This document shows, one piece after another, positions 1 to 9,518 of a DNA stretch of 64,000 bases; the stretch's first letter is position 1, and each line of letters starts with the position of its first letter. Origin of the DNA: Clostridiaceae bacterium (GTDB lineage: Bacteria; Bacillota; Clostridia; Clostridiales; Clostridiaceae); the NCBI GenBank assembly GCA_902363375.1, contig CABIZX010000004.1, positions 186,001 through 250,000 on the forward strand. Reading direction: 5' to 3'. The translations under genes and the position numbers were made by a program. The notes beneath the pieces were generated by a model, which worked only from the letters and a program-made list of their open reading frames with translations, was not told the origin of the DNA and made no database searches.

Positions 1-249
1 TCTCATGAAAATATCTATAACTTATCTAAGGTCTGTCTTGAAAATTCCATAGAAATTTTAAGAGTACTTGAAAAAGAGTATCATAATATTTATGGAAGAA
101 ATCTAACTCTTTCTTCTCTAGGTGAAGTTATAACGACACCTCGTAGTCCTGATATTGGAAAAGGAATTGAATATGATTTATCTTCTACTCCATCTGCTCT
201 AGTAGAAAAAGATTTAGAGCTACTTACTAGACTAGAAAACATGTTATAG
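1..249 (+). CDS. C-terminal end of an unrecognised protein (cut by window edge)
   Basis: An open frame runs from base 1 to a TAG at 247-249, giving the last 82 residues of a protein whose start lies outside the window. The visible part is hydrophilic, with no membrane segment and no cysteine pair. It ends 15 bases before the next start, and that gene's ribosome binding site begins directly after the stop, so the two are almost certainly co-transcribed and probably functionally linked. I do not recognise the family from this fragment. Confidence 0.7.
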   Translation, partial: SHENIYNLSKVCLENSIEILRVLEKEYHNIYGRNLTLSSLGEVITTPRSPDIGKGIEYDLSSTPSALVEKDLELLTRLENML

Positions 250-264
250 GAAGGAGTAATATAT

Positions 265-1524
265 ATGTTTTACTACACATTTAATAACAATTTAATTATA
301 AGTAATACTACTATAGATAGAGATAATTTTATTTCTATAGATGAAGATTGGTGCAAAAATTACCATGGTAAAATCTTTGTTTTAACCTCTATGGATTGTA
401 ATATTTCTAGAAGATCCTTTATAGTATCCAATAAAGATTTATTATTTTTAGAAGAGGAAGATTTAAACTTACTTAAATCTTCCTCTAGAAATAATATAAT
501 TATTCCTGAGTGGCTAGAAACTGCCATTAAAGAAAAAAGGGTTATTTCATTAAACTCTAACTATCCAAATTTTCTAGATGCAATAACCTATTCTTCACCT
601 AAGAAATGGAGAGTAAATGTAGTTGGTTTAGGGGATGTAGGAGCTACTCTTCTTACTGGTCTTAGACTCCTTGGTCATGATGTTATATCCACATTGGGTA
701 TTTATGATAAGGATTCAAAAAAAATTCATCGTCTTAATTTTGAACTCTCTCAGATTCTCTCCTGTGATGGCAAAGAAAACAATATCTCTATAGTACCTTT
801 AAAAGAAGAAGACTTATTTAACTGCGATATGTTTGTATTTTGTGTGTCTGTTGGTATACCACCTGTAGGTAAAGAGCAAGAAGATGTAAGACTTGTACAG
901 TTTACCGGAAATAGAAATGTTCTTAAAGTTTATGGCCAAATGGCAAGAAAAGCAAAGTTTAAAGGAATCTTTGCAGTAGTATCAGATCCTGTAGACTTAC
1001 TATGTAAATCACTTTTCGAAGATAGTAATAAGAATGAAAATGGACTTTTAGATTTTCAAGGTCTTGCTCCTGAACAAATTAGAGGATATGGTTTAGGTGT
1101 TATGAATGCTAGAGCTGCTTACTACAGTAACCTAAGGGAAGATACTAAGAATTATTTACAAGAAGGCAGAGCTTTTGGTCCCCATGGTGAAGGATTAATC
1201 ATAGCTAATAGCATTGAAAATTTCAATGAAGAGGCTTCTGATTTTCTTACTGAAAAAACAAAGACTGCAAATTTAGAAGTTCGTGCTGTTGGATTTAAAC
1301 CCTATATAGCTCCAGCTCTATCTTCTGGTGCTCTTAGTATCATTGATACTATTAAAGGTAATTATCACTATTCATCAAATTTTATTGGCGGAACTTATAT
1401 GGGATGTAAAAATAGATTTTTAAATAATTGCACAGAAAATGAGATATTAAATATACCTAAAAAATTAATGACTAAGTTAGAAAACACCTATGAACTTTTA
1501 AATTACTTGTATAATAAAAAATAG
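265..1524 (+). CDS. Lactate/malate dehydrogenase-like NAD(P)-binding protein with an extended N-terminus
   Basis: A 419-residue protein. About the first 115 residues match no domain I know. A Rossmann dinucleotide motif (GLGDVGATLLTG) follows at about 120-132, and the rest has the order of lactate/malate dehydrogenases: VVSDPVDLL in place of the usual NPVD loop, then a GLGVMNARAAYY helix, then GPHGEG, which corresponds to the loop carrying the catalytic histidine. It is longer than a normal LDH (about 315 residues), so the substrate may not be pyruvate or malate. The start is an ATG with GGAAGGAG upstream, just behind the preceding gene. The oxidoreductase fold is seen clearly; the substrate is unknown. 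Confidence 0.78.
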   Translation: MFYYTFNNNLIISNTTIDRDNFISIDEDWCKNYHGKIFVLTSMDCNISRRSFIVSNKDLLFLEEEDLNLLKSSSRNNIIIPEWLETAIKEKRVISLNSNYPNFLDAITYSSPKKWRVNVVGLGDVGATLLTGLRLLGHDVISTLGIYDKDSKKIHRLNFELSQILSCDGKENNISIVPLKEEDLFNCDMFVFCVSVGIPPVGKEQEDVRLVQFTGNRNVLKVYGQMARKAKFKGIFAVVSDPVDLLCKSLFEDSNKNENGLLDFQGLAPEQIRGYGLGVMNARAAYYSNLREDTKNYLQEGRAFGPHGEGLIIANSIENFNEEASDFLTEKTKTANLEVRAVGFKPYIAPALSSGALSIIDTIKGNYHYSSNFIGGTYMGCKNRFLNNCTENEILNIPKKLMTKLENTYELLNYLYNKK

Positions 1525-1608
1525 TAAGAATAAAATATATTAAGATAACATTTTATTTAAACAATCATTTTTATTTATTTTTGTAATCTTTTGTTAGGAG
1601 GTGCATTA

Positions 1609-2661
1609 GTGGAATATTTATATGTTATATTACCAAATAAAAATATATCATCAACATTAAGCAATATGGTATATTCTTCAATTAAAAACATACCTCATAT
1701 ATTAATAGATGATGCAGATAATCTTCCTGATTTAACCTACAAAAAATTACTTTTTGTAGCTCAGGTAGAAGATGTTGGTTACGATATTCCTCTAATTAAT
1801 CTTCTAGCTAAACTCCTTGAGAGTGGTAAAGATTCCTTAGTTGGATCTACTGGCGCTCTTTTTGTACATAGTATTGATGACCATGGTACAAAGCGCCTTG
1901 CCCAGGATATTATATATATTGCCAACAATATGGGATGTGCATTTATAGGTCATTCATTAGTAGAGGCTACCGACTCTTTAAAAAACTTCTCTACTTGGCA
2001 AAAAACTATGAAAATGTCCTTAGAAGATATATGCTATAATCTCAGCAAAAAATTAGTTAAAAGACTTATGGTAGATAAACCCAAAGCTCTTAAAAAAGGT
2101 AAAATTTCAGTACTCTACTCTAGTCCTCATAAAACTTCTAATACCCTAGATTTATGGCATCTTGTATCTAAACATATTAATTCTTTCGAAATTAGTGAAA
2201 TACAAATTGAAAGAGGAGAAGTTTTGGATTGTATTGGATGCCCTTATAAGCTTTGTCTTCACTACGGAAAGGAAAAAGGATGTTTCTATGGTGGGGTTAT
2301 GACAGAAAATGTCCTTCCAGCTATAGAAAAAAGTGATGCTATAGTTTGGCTTTGTCCCAACTACAACGACGCTATTGCTGCTAACTTAACTGCCGTAATA
2401 AACCGTCTTACTGCATTATATAGAAGAAGTAATTTTTATAGTAAATCTATCTTTGCTGTAATAGTGTCAGGAAATTCTGGCAGTGATTCCGTTTCCAAAC
2501 AATTAATAGGTGCTCTAAACATAAATAAAGGTTTTAGGCTCCCACCTTATTTTTCTATATGCGCCATTGCTAATGATCCTAAAACAATATTCAAGGTGGA
2601 AAATATAGATATAAAAAGTGAACTATTTAGTAAAATAATTATAAATAATATAAAGGTGTAG
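1609..2661 (+). CDS. Flavodoxin-like NAD(P)H-dependent FMN reductase family protein with a Cys cluster
   Basis: A 350-residue protein. GTG at 1609 is chosen because AGGAGGT lies six bases upstream (1596-1602). The N-terminal half is not recognised. The C-terminal half resembles NADPH-dependent FMN reductase / iron-sulfur flavoprotein folds: ISVLYSSPHKTSNT is a flavodoxin-type phosphate loop, followed by DCIGCPYKLC and a further Cys around residues 205-225, and a DAIVWLCPNYND segment typical of the FMN pocket. The close cysteines could hold an Fe-S cluster. It lies 84 bases after the dehydrogenase-like gene on the same strand and may act as its electron partner; that link is inference. Confidence 0.72.
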   Translation: MEYLYVILPNKNISSTLSNMVYSSIKNIPHILIDDADNLPDLTYKKLLFVAQVEDVGYDIPLINLLAKLLESGKDSLVGSTGALFVHSIDDHGTKRLAQDIIYIANNMGCAFIGHSLVEATDSLKNFSTWQKTMKMSLEDICYNLSKKLVKRLMVDKPKALKKGKISVLYSSPHKTSNTLDLWHLVSKHINSFEISEIQIERGEVLDCIGCPYKLCLHYGKEKGCFYGGVMTENVLPAIEKSDAIVWLCPNYNDAIAANLTAVINRLTALYRRSNFYSKSIFAVIVSGNSGSDSVSKQLIGALNINKGFRLPPYFSICAIANDPKTIFKVENIDIKSELFSKIIINNIKV

Positions 2662-2695
2662 AGACTAAGCTCATACACCTTTATATTATTATTTT
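2645..2695 (+). terminator. Intrinsic terminator after the flavodoxin-like gene
   Basis: A perfect 16-bp stem (2645-2660 with 2674-2689) around a 13-base loop, followed by a T-rich tract. The first arm overlaps the stop codon of the upstream gene. The convergent rhodanese gene ends 41 bases further on, so it may serve both directions. Confidence 0.9.
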
Positions 2696-2729
2696 TATTT
2701 ACTTACTAGCTAATTTAAATAAATTAAAG

Positions 2730-3035
2730 TTATTTTTCAAGCTCATAACTCCAATCGGTAATACCGCCCAAATCACATACATTATTATACTCTAAGTAGT
2801 CAAGCATCATTGCAGCTCTAGCACTTCTAGCTCCACTATAGCAGTATACACATATCATTGTATCCTTATCTTGTACTATATCCTCAATTTCATGGGAAAT
2901 ATCACCTACAGGCATGAAGATAGAATTTTTTATATGGCCTTCTTTATAGTCATCCTCATCCCTTACATCTAGTATTATTATATCTTCATTGCTATCTATT
3001 TTATTCTTTAATTCCTTTGACGAAATCTTTCTCAT
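2730..3035 (-). CDS. Single-domain rhodanese-like sulfurtransferase
   Basis: A 101-residue protein covering one rhodanese domain. ILDVRDEDDYKEGHIKNS is the conserved first motif, and the active-site loop CYSGARS (about residues 65-71) carries the catalytic cysteine, the GlpE/PspE-like six-residue form. It has no signal peptide, so it is cytoplasmic, probably moving sulfane sulfur to thiol acceptors. The ATG start has AGGAAGGAAG upstream. It is separated from the downstream gene by a terminator and probably forms its own unit. Confidence 0.93.
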   Translation of the reverse strand: MRKISSKELKNKIDSNEDIIILDVRDEDDYKEGHIKNSIFMPVGDISHEIEDIVQDKDTMICVYCYSGARSARAAMMLDYLEYNNVCDLGGITDWSYELEK

Positions 3036-3149
3036 ATTAAGTTCTTCCTTCCTCTTATGTTTAACAACTATACATTTTTCACTAATAAAATTAAGTAGAT
3101 TGTTTTATTAGCTTCAAATTATTATATAATTACTATTTATTAAGTAATA

Positions 3150-4328
3150 TTACTCTTCTATAATTGATTTTGCTTTGTAGTATCTATGAATATATAGGCT
3201 TATTATAGCTGCAATAGGAACTGCAATTATCATTCCAATAGCTCCATAATATCCTCCTCCAATAGTTAATGCAATTAATGTCCAAACTGCTGAAAGTCCC
3301 ACACTATTGCCAACTATTTTAGGTTGTATGATATTTCCATCAACTTGTTGGTATAATATTAAAAGTACAAAGCCCCATATACCTAAAGTAATACTTGAAA
3401 ACATTCCTAGTATGAATGCCACTATAGCTCCAATTGCAGGTCCTATATATGGAATTACATTACTTATTCCTGCTACTACTCCAACTAATACTGCAAAAGG
3501 ATGATGTATCATTAGCATAAGTATAGATGAAACTACACCTACAATAACAGCATCTAATAACACCCCTTTAACAAATCCACCTACTACTTCATCTAGGTCT
3601 ATTATAAATTGTTTTAGTATTTTTCCTAACTTTCCTGGTATAAAAGCTCTTCCAAATCTTCTTATAGTTTTAAAAAGCACTTCTTTATCCTTTAAGAAAT
3701 AGAATGTAAATATAACACTTAAAACAAAATCTACTATAAATGAGCCAAATCCATATATACTATTAGTAATCAAGTTAACTATTTCTTGCCCAATAACTGC
3801 AAATACCGCCGTTATCTTTTCTATATAGGTGCTAACCTGTTGATAATCTATATCTAAAGTTGCAAAATACGAATTCAAATTATTTATTCCATTTCTAACT
3901 ACACTTTCATATTGTGGAATATTATTTATCAATGCCTTTGCATTTTCTAAAAGAGGTGGGATTATAAAGTTAAATATTAGCACTACTGATAGAATAATAA
4001 AAACAAATACTATCACAATACTTATAATTCTATATATCCAATTGTATTTTTCACTACTCTTTATGTTAACGCATTTCTTTATAATGGTTTCAATATATTC
4101 TACTGCAGGAAATAATAAATACGCAATTATAGCTCCTATTACTATAGGTCTTATTATGCTTAAAAATTTTAATATTGCCTCTTTAGTTATATTAATAAAT
4201 GCACCACTTCTACTAACTACTTCATAGCCTGCGAAAAGTGCAATTCCTACAATGACTGCCACAATTCCGATATTTATATATTTTCTATCTATACCTAACT
4301 TCTTATCTATTCTAAATTTATCCAACAT
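3150..4328 (-). CDS. AI-2E family transporter (YueF/PerM type)
   Basis: A 392-residue integral membrane protein. There are paired helices near the N-terminus (about 20-75), a hydrophilic stretch at about 120-200, then a helix bundle with the family signature region VVGVVAGISNVIPYIGPAIGAI followed by QQVDGNIIQPKIVGNSVGLS. Length and topology match the AI-2E exporter / PerM permease family, whose members transport diverse substrates; some are Na+/H+ antiporters. Substrate cannot be deduced here. ATG with AAAGGAG upstream. Confidence 0.92.
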   Translation of the reverse strand: MLDKFRIDKKLGIDRKYINIGIVAVIVGIALFAGYEVVSRSGAFINITKEAILKFLSIIRPIVIGAIIAYLLFPAVEYIETIIKKCVNIKSSEKYNWIYRIISIVIVFVFIILSVVLIFNFIIPPLLENAKALINNIPQYESVVRNGINNLNSYFATLDIDYQQVSTYIEKITAVFAVIGQEIVNLITNSIYGFGSFIVDFVLSVIFTFYFLKDKEVLFKTIRRFGRAFIPGKLGKILKQFIIDLDEVVGGFVKGVLLDAVIVGVVSSILMLMIHHPFAVLVGVVAGISNVIPYIGPAIGAIVAFILGMFSSITLGIWGFVLLILYQQVDGNIIQPKIVGNSVGLSAVWTLIALTIGGGYYGAIGMIIAVPIAAIISLYIHRYYKAKSIIEE

Positions 4329-4475
4329 TTATTCTTACTCCTTTATAAGGACCCCCTTATATTAATTAATATTAGTAATAATCTTACGTAATTATGTATG
4401 AATACATTATACCATGAGTAGTATTAATTTAACAAAAAATAAATATATTATTAATATATTTATTTTACAAACATA

Positions 4476-4590
4476 AAAAGAGACTTTTTTAATAAGTCAA
4501 TCTTAAATAAAGAGCAATCATATCCCAATATTAAAGAATATGTTCACAATTAGTTAAAATCTATTAACTCCATTTTAAAAAGTCCCTCTT
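4476..4590. repeat. Long imperfect palindrome, terminator-like
   Basis: The outer arms pair (AAGAGACTTTTT near 4478-4490 with AAAAAGTCCCTCTT near 4578-4591) around about 85 bases of AT-rich sequence. It sits just beyond the 3' end of the minus-strand germination gene and upstream of the AI-2E gene, where a terminator is expected. Its layout resembles the other intergenic palindromes in this window, though its sequence is more diverged. Confidence 0.55.
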
Positions 4591-4627
4591 GAAATTATGC
4601 TAATTTAAGTATTATATTTTATAATTA

Positions 4628-6055
4628 TTAGTTGCTTTCTTCTTTACTTTTATCCACTAAAGATTTTCTATATATTATGCCTTTTAAATCTTTCTTATTA
4701 AAAGGTATAAGTGGATACAAGTATCCTCTTCCAGTAAGAGTTTTATTAGATGCTACTATAGCAAAAATTAATATGAGCCCAGCTACATATCCGTATACAT
4801 CAAATCCCCAAGTAGCGATAAGCAAAATAATTCTGCAAAACTTTATGGCATACCCCATTTCTATACTTGGTTGAGTAAAACTTCCTACCGCAATAAATGC
4901 CATATATAATATAGTGTCTGGTACAAACCATCCAGATCTTACAGCGAAATCACCTAGTATTAGGCCTCCAATTATACCTAGTGAAGTTCCTAGTGCCGTA
5001 GGAGTATTTAATGATGCCATCTTTAGTCCATCTATCGCTAACTCAAGTATGAGAAATTGCACAATTAAAGGCACCGAATTCATTTCTTGTACCGTTAAAA
5101 AACTTAGGTAGGATGGGAGCATATCTTCATGTTGCATAATTAAAAGCCAAGTAGGCGTTGCAACCAAAGTTAGAATTAAAACAAGGTTTCTTATAAGCCT
5201 TAGATATGCTCCAGTAATTGGTGGATAATAGAAATCTTCTATTTCCTGTACAAAGTCTAGCAATGAAGAAGGTAACATCATAATATTCGGACTATTATCT
5301 ACTATTATAACTATTCTTCCCTCCAGAAGATGAGCTGAAGCTACATCTGGCCTTTCAGTATACTTAACCTTTGGAAAAGGGTTATAAAATTTATATTGTA
5401 CTAGTCCTTCCAATAAACTTTCTTGATTCATTGTAATACCTTCTAACTTTAATGAAGATATTCGTTTTCGTATTTCATCTAGTAGATATTTATCTTCTAA
5501 ACCCTCAATATATCCAACAGCTATATCAGTCTTTGTTCTCTCACCTACTGATAGCATCTCAAAAGTTAACTTTGGATCTCTAATTCTTCTTCTTATTAGT
5601 GCAGTATTAAAAACTATAGTTTCTACAAAGCCATCTCTTGATCCTCTAGTTACCTTCTCAGTCTCTGGTTCCGCTGTTTCTCTTGCTGGATAAGTTCTAA
5701 GGTCTAATATTATAGCCTCATCATATCCATCTATGAGCATTACTGTAGGACCAGATAGAATAGTAAAAATAACTTTATCAACATCCTTTTGTGTATCTAC
5801 TTCTACATAAGGTATAGTATGCTCGCTGAAAGCTTTAGCTGTTCCAAATCCATCCATTTCTTCTTTAGTAATTTTAAAAAATCCTTCCATGATTTTTTCC
5901 ATAACTTCATCTTTTATAAAACCATCTATAAATATTATGGATGCCTTTCGTTTACCGATATATACAGATCTATGTATTACGTCAAAGCTTTTATCTACAT
6001 TTAATTTACTTTTTACCAAAGCTAAATTTTCTTCGATACTTCTCGAAAAATTCAT
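4628..6055 (-). CDS. GerA-family spore germination protein, SpoVAF-like
   Basis: A 475-residue protein with the GerA A-subunit layout: a hydrophilic N-terminal domain (about 1-280), then four to five membrane helices (about 285-440) and a short basic tail. Motifs seen are TRGSRDGFVET, ALIRRRIRDPKL and GERTKTDIA, the central family block, and ERPDVASAHLLEGRIVIIVD before the membrane part. These are closer to SpoVAF than to classical nutrient receptors. No B- or C-type receptor partner is adjacent, supporting a SpoVAF-like or orphan role at the inner spore membrane. ATG with AGGAAGTG upstream. Membership is secure; the subtype is inference. Confidence 0.9.
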   Translation of the reverse strand: MNFSRSIEENLALVKSKLNVDKSFDVIHRSVYIGKRKASIIFIDGFIKDEVMEKIMEGFFKITKEEMDGFGTAKAFSEHTIPYVEVDTQKDVDKVIFTILSGPTVMLIDGYDEAIILDLRTYPARETAEPETEKVTRGSRDGFVETIVFNTALIRRRIRDPKLTFEMLSVGERTKTDIAVGYIEGLEDKYLLDEIRKRISSLKLEGITMNQESLLEGLVQYKFYNPFPKVKYTERPDVASAHLLEGRIVIIVDNSPNIMMLPSSLLDFVQEIEDFYYPPITGAYLRLIRNLVLILTLVATPTWLLIMQHEDMLPSYLSFLTVQEMNSVPLIVQFLILELAIDGLKMASLNTPTALGTSLGIIGGLILGDFAVRSGWFVPDTILYMAFIAVGSFTQPSIEMGYAIKFCRIILLIATWGFDVYGYVAGLILIFAIVASNKTLTGRGYLYPLIPFNKKDLKGIIYRKSLVDKSKEESN

Positions 6056-6321
6056 TTAATCACTTCCTATACATATTAAGCTTAACTTAGTATGTACTAA
6101 ATTTTTTAATTTAATTCATTCTCTATTTATCTCACTTATAGTTTAGATATCCTCTTTATTAACAATGTAACCTATGAATATATGAAGTATTATTGGTACT
6201 AAAATTTCTTAGAAGTCACTAATATATATTTTCAAATAATTAATTTGCAAATTGGAAAGATTGTAAATATAATTATAAGAGTTATATGTAAAATTTGAAT
6301 TAAATTTAAAGGAGATAAGAA

Positions 6322-7134
6322 ATGGAAAATATATTTGTTATTTTAAAGGGAATGGTTATTGGTATATCAAATATTATTCCCGGTGTTAGTGGTGGGACCA
6401 TGGCAGTAGTTTTAGGTATTTATGATAAGCTTATATCTACCGTAAATCACTTCTTTAAAGATTGGAAGAAAAATATTTTATTTCTCGGAGAAATAGCTAT
6501 TGGAGCTGGACTAGGAATAATATTATTTAGTAAACTAATTACAAATTTACTAAATAATCATCCAGAACCAACTAATTTCTTCTTCATAGGATTAATTTTA
6601 GGTTCATTTCCTATTCTATATAAGAGGGCCTCTAAGGGAAAGGTTAAAAAAGTAAACTACCTTTGGTTTCTTCTAACTTTTGTGTTAATGATAATCATGT
6701 CTATATTCAGTGATGTAGAAGTCAGTACCATAGCCATGACTAGCTTAAATGCTAAATCATTTATATCACTATTTCTAGCAGGCTTCATTGCTGCAGCAAC
6801 TATGATTCTTCCAGGGGTAAGTGGTTCCTTAGTGCTTTTAATCCTTGGATTATATACTACCTTTACTAATGCTATTTCTACGTTCAACATACCATTACTT
6901 ATTCCAGGTGGCCTAGGTATTCTTGTTGGTATATTAACTATGACAAAACTTATAGAATCTTTTTTAAGTAAACACCCTCAACCAGCATATTTTGCTATTT
7001 GTGGATTAGTTTTAGGTTCTGTATTTCCAGTATATCCTGGTTTTACTTTTAATTTATCTAGTGTCATATCGATTTTAACCTTTGTCATAGGTTTTATCCT
7101 TACATATATTCTCGGTAAAAAAGAGAGTATTTAA
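6322..7134 (+). CDS. popT: DUF368 protein, PopT-type undecaprenyl phosphate transporter
   Basis: A 270-residue polytopic membrane protein with two inverted copies of the family motif, SNIIPGVSGGTMAVVLGIYD (about 17-36) and ILPGVSGSLVLLILGLY (about 163-179), showing internal pseudosymmetry. DUF368 proteins have been identified as one of two families that recycle undecaprenyl phosphate to the inner membrane face for cell-wall synthesis. ATG with AAAGGAGAT upstream. The gene stands alone between divergent and convergent neighbours and is followed by a strong terminator. Family certain; function from published work on homologues. Confidence 0.9.
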   Translation: MENIFVILKGMVIGISNIIPGVSGGTMAVVLGIYDKLISTVNHFFKDWKKNILFLGEIAIGAGLGIILFSKLITNLLNNHPEPTNFFFIGLILGSFPILYKRASKGKVKKVNYLWFLLTFVLMIIMSIFSDVEVSTIAMTSLNAKSFISLFLAGFIAAATMILPGVSGSLVLLILGLYTTFTNAISTFNIPLLIPGGLGILVGILTMTKLIESFLSKHPQPAYFAICGLVLGSVFPVYPGFTFNLSSVISILTFVIGFILTYILGKKESI

Positions 7135-7143
7135 TCTACTAAG

Positions 7144-7177
7144 AAAAGGACTGTCTCAAGCGTGAAACAGTCCTTTT
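7144..7177. terminator. Bidirectional intrinsic terminator
   Basis: An 11-bp perfect stem (AAAAGGACTGT at 7144-7154 with ACAGTCCTTTT at 7167-7177) with a T tract on the plus strand and A-rich flank on the other side. It lies between the convergent popT-type gene and the peptidase-like gene. Confidence 0.9.
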
Positions 7178-7179
7178 TA

Positions 7180-7905
7180 CTATAATATATTATCATTCAT
7201 TTTTAACCAAACTGTCCATTGAACTTCAAATTCAGTAATAGAAGTGCCTATTATATTAAATACATAATTTTCATCATTACTCCTTATAATTTTATTTATG
7301 ATTTCTTTACCATAAACCTCTTCTATGTATTTAACGATAGTCCATGCCCATATTTTATATAGCTTCTCATTCTCTTGAATTTCTTTTAGTGATGGTAACG
7401 TATCCCCTTGTATATCATTTTTTAATATTGTATTAGTGCCATCCTCATTCCATAGATTTGACAAGTATATAGCCAATCCCTGCCCAAACCATCTTGATGA
7501 AGCTTTAGGATCTAAAGATAAGAATTCGTTAAATATATTTACAACCTGGTTGTAAATAATCTTTTGAAGCTTCTTCCTTTCATAAATGTAAGTGGACTCA
7601 TCTTCATAAGCAAAAGGTGATAATATTAACAAATCATTTTTTGATACAATAGCTACTTCATTCTTTTTAGATTTTTCATTTTTCCTTACTTTTAAGACTT
7701 CCTTACATATATAATCATATTCTCTTCTACTCATAGCTAAAATAACTCTTATAGAAAATTCTTTATCTCCCAACTGGAAATATTCTTTCAAATCTTTATA
7801 TGCGTATAGAACTTCTTCCATAATTTCTGCCACAAACCTTCTATCGTTTCCAGTGTAGCAAACTGTAACATTTTCCCTCCGTGCATATCTATAACTTTCT
7901 AACAT
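7180..7905 (-). CDS. Gluzincin-like (peptidase MA-type) protein lacking the HExxH motif
   Basis: A 241-residue soluble protein without signal peptide. The segment KIIYNQVVNIFNEF at about 135-150, then RWFGQGLAIYLSNL, has the spacing and character of the metal-binding helix and the following EGLAxY segment of peptidase MA-like proteins. The HExxH positions read YNQVV, and the third-ligand position of EGLA is Gln, so no zinc site can form. It is probably a catalytically dead relative or only a structural resemblance. ATG at 7905 is preferred: a run of seven G ends five bases before it. An earlier ATG at 7941 has no ribosome binding site. Confidence 0.6.
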   Translation of the reverse strand: MLESYRYARRENVTVCYTGNDRRFVAEIMEEVLYAYKDLKEYFQLGDKEFSIRVILAMSRREYDYICKEVLKVRKNEKSKKNEVAIVSKNDLLILSPFAYEDESTYIYERKKLQKIIYNQVVNIFNEFLSLDPKASSRWFGQGLAIYLSNLWNEDGTNTILKNDIQGDTLPSLKEIQENEKLYKIWAWTIVKYIEEVYGKEIINKIIRSNDENYVFNIIGTSITEFEVQWTVWLKMNDNIL

Positions 7906-8082
7906 CAAATCCCCCCCAATTTTAGAAATATAACCCAACATTTTCTTATATATTCTATAAAAAATTTGTTATTCCTTCTTATCTCCCTATAATGTACATA
8001 AGTTGACTTCTCCATCTCATTACTACAAGGTTTCTGCGTTGGTATATCTGATTATCCATTCCCTTACATAATAAAAAAACAA

Positions 8083-8145
8083 AAGGACCTTCGCAAAATA
8101 GGTTACTAATATTTCTTTATATTAGTTTATTTTACGAAAGCCCTT
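8083..8145. repeat. Dispersed palindromic repeat, copy A
   Basis: Arms AAGGACCTTCGCAAAATA and, on the right, TATTTTACGAAAGCCCTT pair across a short centre that also contains TACTAATAT facing ATATTAGT. The right arm is nearly identical to that of the copy at 30545-30654. It lies just after the minus-strand alcohol dehydrogenase and probably acts as its terminator. Confidence 0.75.
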
Positions 8146-8176
8146 AGTTATCCTCAGATATTATATTTTCACAACT

Positions 8177-9340
8177 TTATTCAAATGCAATCTCTAAAAT
8201 TTTATATATATCCTCTCTATATAAAGGCTTAAGCGTTCCAAGGGGTGCAAGTATAGCAGCATTATCTGCTATAAAATCTAAATCTTCTCTCCTAACTCCA
8301 ACCTCCTTTAGAGTTATAGGAGCACCTATTTTCTTATAGAAACTTCTTAGAGCCTCTATTCCTTTTAGAGCCTTTTCCTCGTCACTACCTTCATTTATAT
8401 TAAATACATGACTTGCACATTTTGAAAACTTTTTAACATCTTCCTTATATACATACTTCATCCATGCTGGCATTATAATAGCAAGACCTGAACCATGTGC
8501 AATATCATTAAGTACTGAAAGAGAGTGTTCTATAGAGTGAGATGCCCAATCTCCCTTTCTTCCAACTCCATTTAATCCATTTAAAGCAAGTGTTGCTGCA
8601 AAAGCAAGTTCACTTCTTGACTTATAATTATCATTATCTTTTAATAATTCTCTAGTATGAGTAATTACAGTTCTAATGATACCTTCTGAAAGTTCATCAA
8701 GCATATCTGTACTTTCTGTTCCACCATAGTATGCTTCAAATACATGGCTTATAGCATCTATTGCACCATTAACTGTTTGATTTGCTGGAAGAGATCTTTG
8801 TACTGAAGGATCTAGTATTGATACCTTTGGATATAATAGCGGTGAACCAAAGCTCCACTTTTTCCCTTGTTCTTCATTAGTTATAACACCACCTGAATTC
8901 ATTTCAGATCCTGTGGCTGAAAGAGTTAATACAGTAAATAGTGGTAATGCCACTTTAACCTTTCCTGCTCCTTCAAAGAACTCCCATACATCACCTTCAT
9001 AACAAGCTCCTGCAGCTATAGCCTTAGATGAATCTATTACACTTCCTCCACCTACAGCTAAAACTCCATCTATGCCATTATCCTTAGCTAGCTTTATTCC
9101 TTCTTGAACCTTTGATAATACTGGATTAGGCTTAACTCCTGAAAGCTCAATAAACTCTATATTATTCTTATTTAATGATTCTACTACGGTATTATAAACT
9201 CCATTTTTCATTATGGAGCCCTTTCCATAAACAATTAATACTTTTTTAACTTTATGTTTACTTAAATGATCTCCTATACTATCTATAGTATTTTCTCCAA
9301 ATACTAATTTAGTTGGATTATAAAGTGTAAAATTTAACAT
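8177..9340 (-). CDS. Iron-containing alcohol dehydrogenase (butanol dehydrogenase / YqhD-like)
   Basis: A 387-residue group III alcohol dehydrogenase. The N-terminal Rossmann-like part has the cofactor loop GGGSVIDSSKAIAAG (about 97-111); the C-terminal helical part carries the metal ligands in AIDAISHVFEAYY (Asp and His) and HSIEHSLSVLNDIAHG (two His). Length and the KPNP motif match NADPH-preferring aldehyde reductases such as clostridial BdhA/BdhB and E. coli YqhD. It probably reduces butyraldehyde, acetaldehyde or other aldehydes in solventogenesis or detoxification. ATG with AGGAGGAATAGAT upstream. Monocistronic, bounded by hairpins on both sides. Confidence 0.93.
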   Translation of the reverse strand: MLNFTLYNPTKLVFGENTIDSIGDHLSKHKVKKVLIVYGKGSIMKNGVYNTVVESLNKNNIEFIELSGVKPNPVLSKVQEGIKLAKDNGIDGVLAVGGGSVIDSSKAIAAGACYEGDVWEFFEGAGKVKVALPLFTVLTLSATGSEMNSGGVITNEEQGKKWSFGSPLLYPKVSILDPSVQRSLPANQTVNGAIDAISHVFEAYYGGTESTDMLDELSEGIIRTVITHTRELLKDNDNYKSRSELAFAATLALNGLNGVGRKGDWASHSIEHSLSVLNDIAHGSGLAIIMPAWMKYVYKEDVKKFSKCASHVFNINEGSDEEKALKGIEALRSFYKKIGAPITLKEVGVRREDLDFIADNAAILAPLGTLKPLYREDIYKILEIAFE

Positions 9341-9518
9341 ATCTATTCCTCCTCTTATCTTTTATTATCTTTTATTATCTTTTGCATATACTTACTATCT
9401 TTATTAAAACTTAGTATATTAATTAAGAATTCTATTAACTTCTTTTCTTCTTTAAGATATATTTTCCTATATTTTATTAATAAAGTAAATACATATTAAT
9501 ATATGCTAACATTTTATT

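Noticed and set aside
6242..6254. AATTTGCAAATT palindrome before the PopT-type gene, also at 20411
   Set aside because: Two copies of a short AT-rich palindrome are not enough to call an operator; mentioned only with the rubrerythrin leader.
9359..9386. Short tandem repeat TCTTTTATTA before the alcohol dehydrogenase gene
   Set aside because: Under three units of simple AT-rich sequence; probably slippage with no function.
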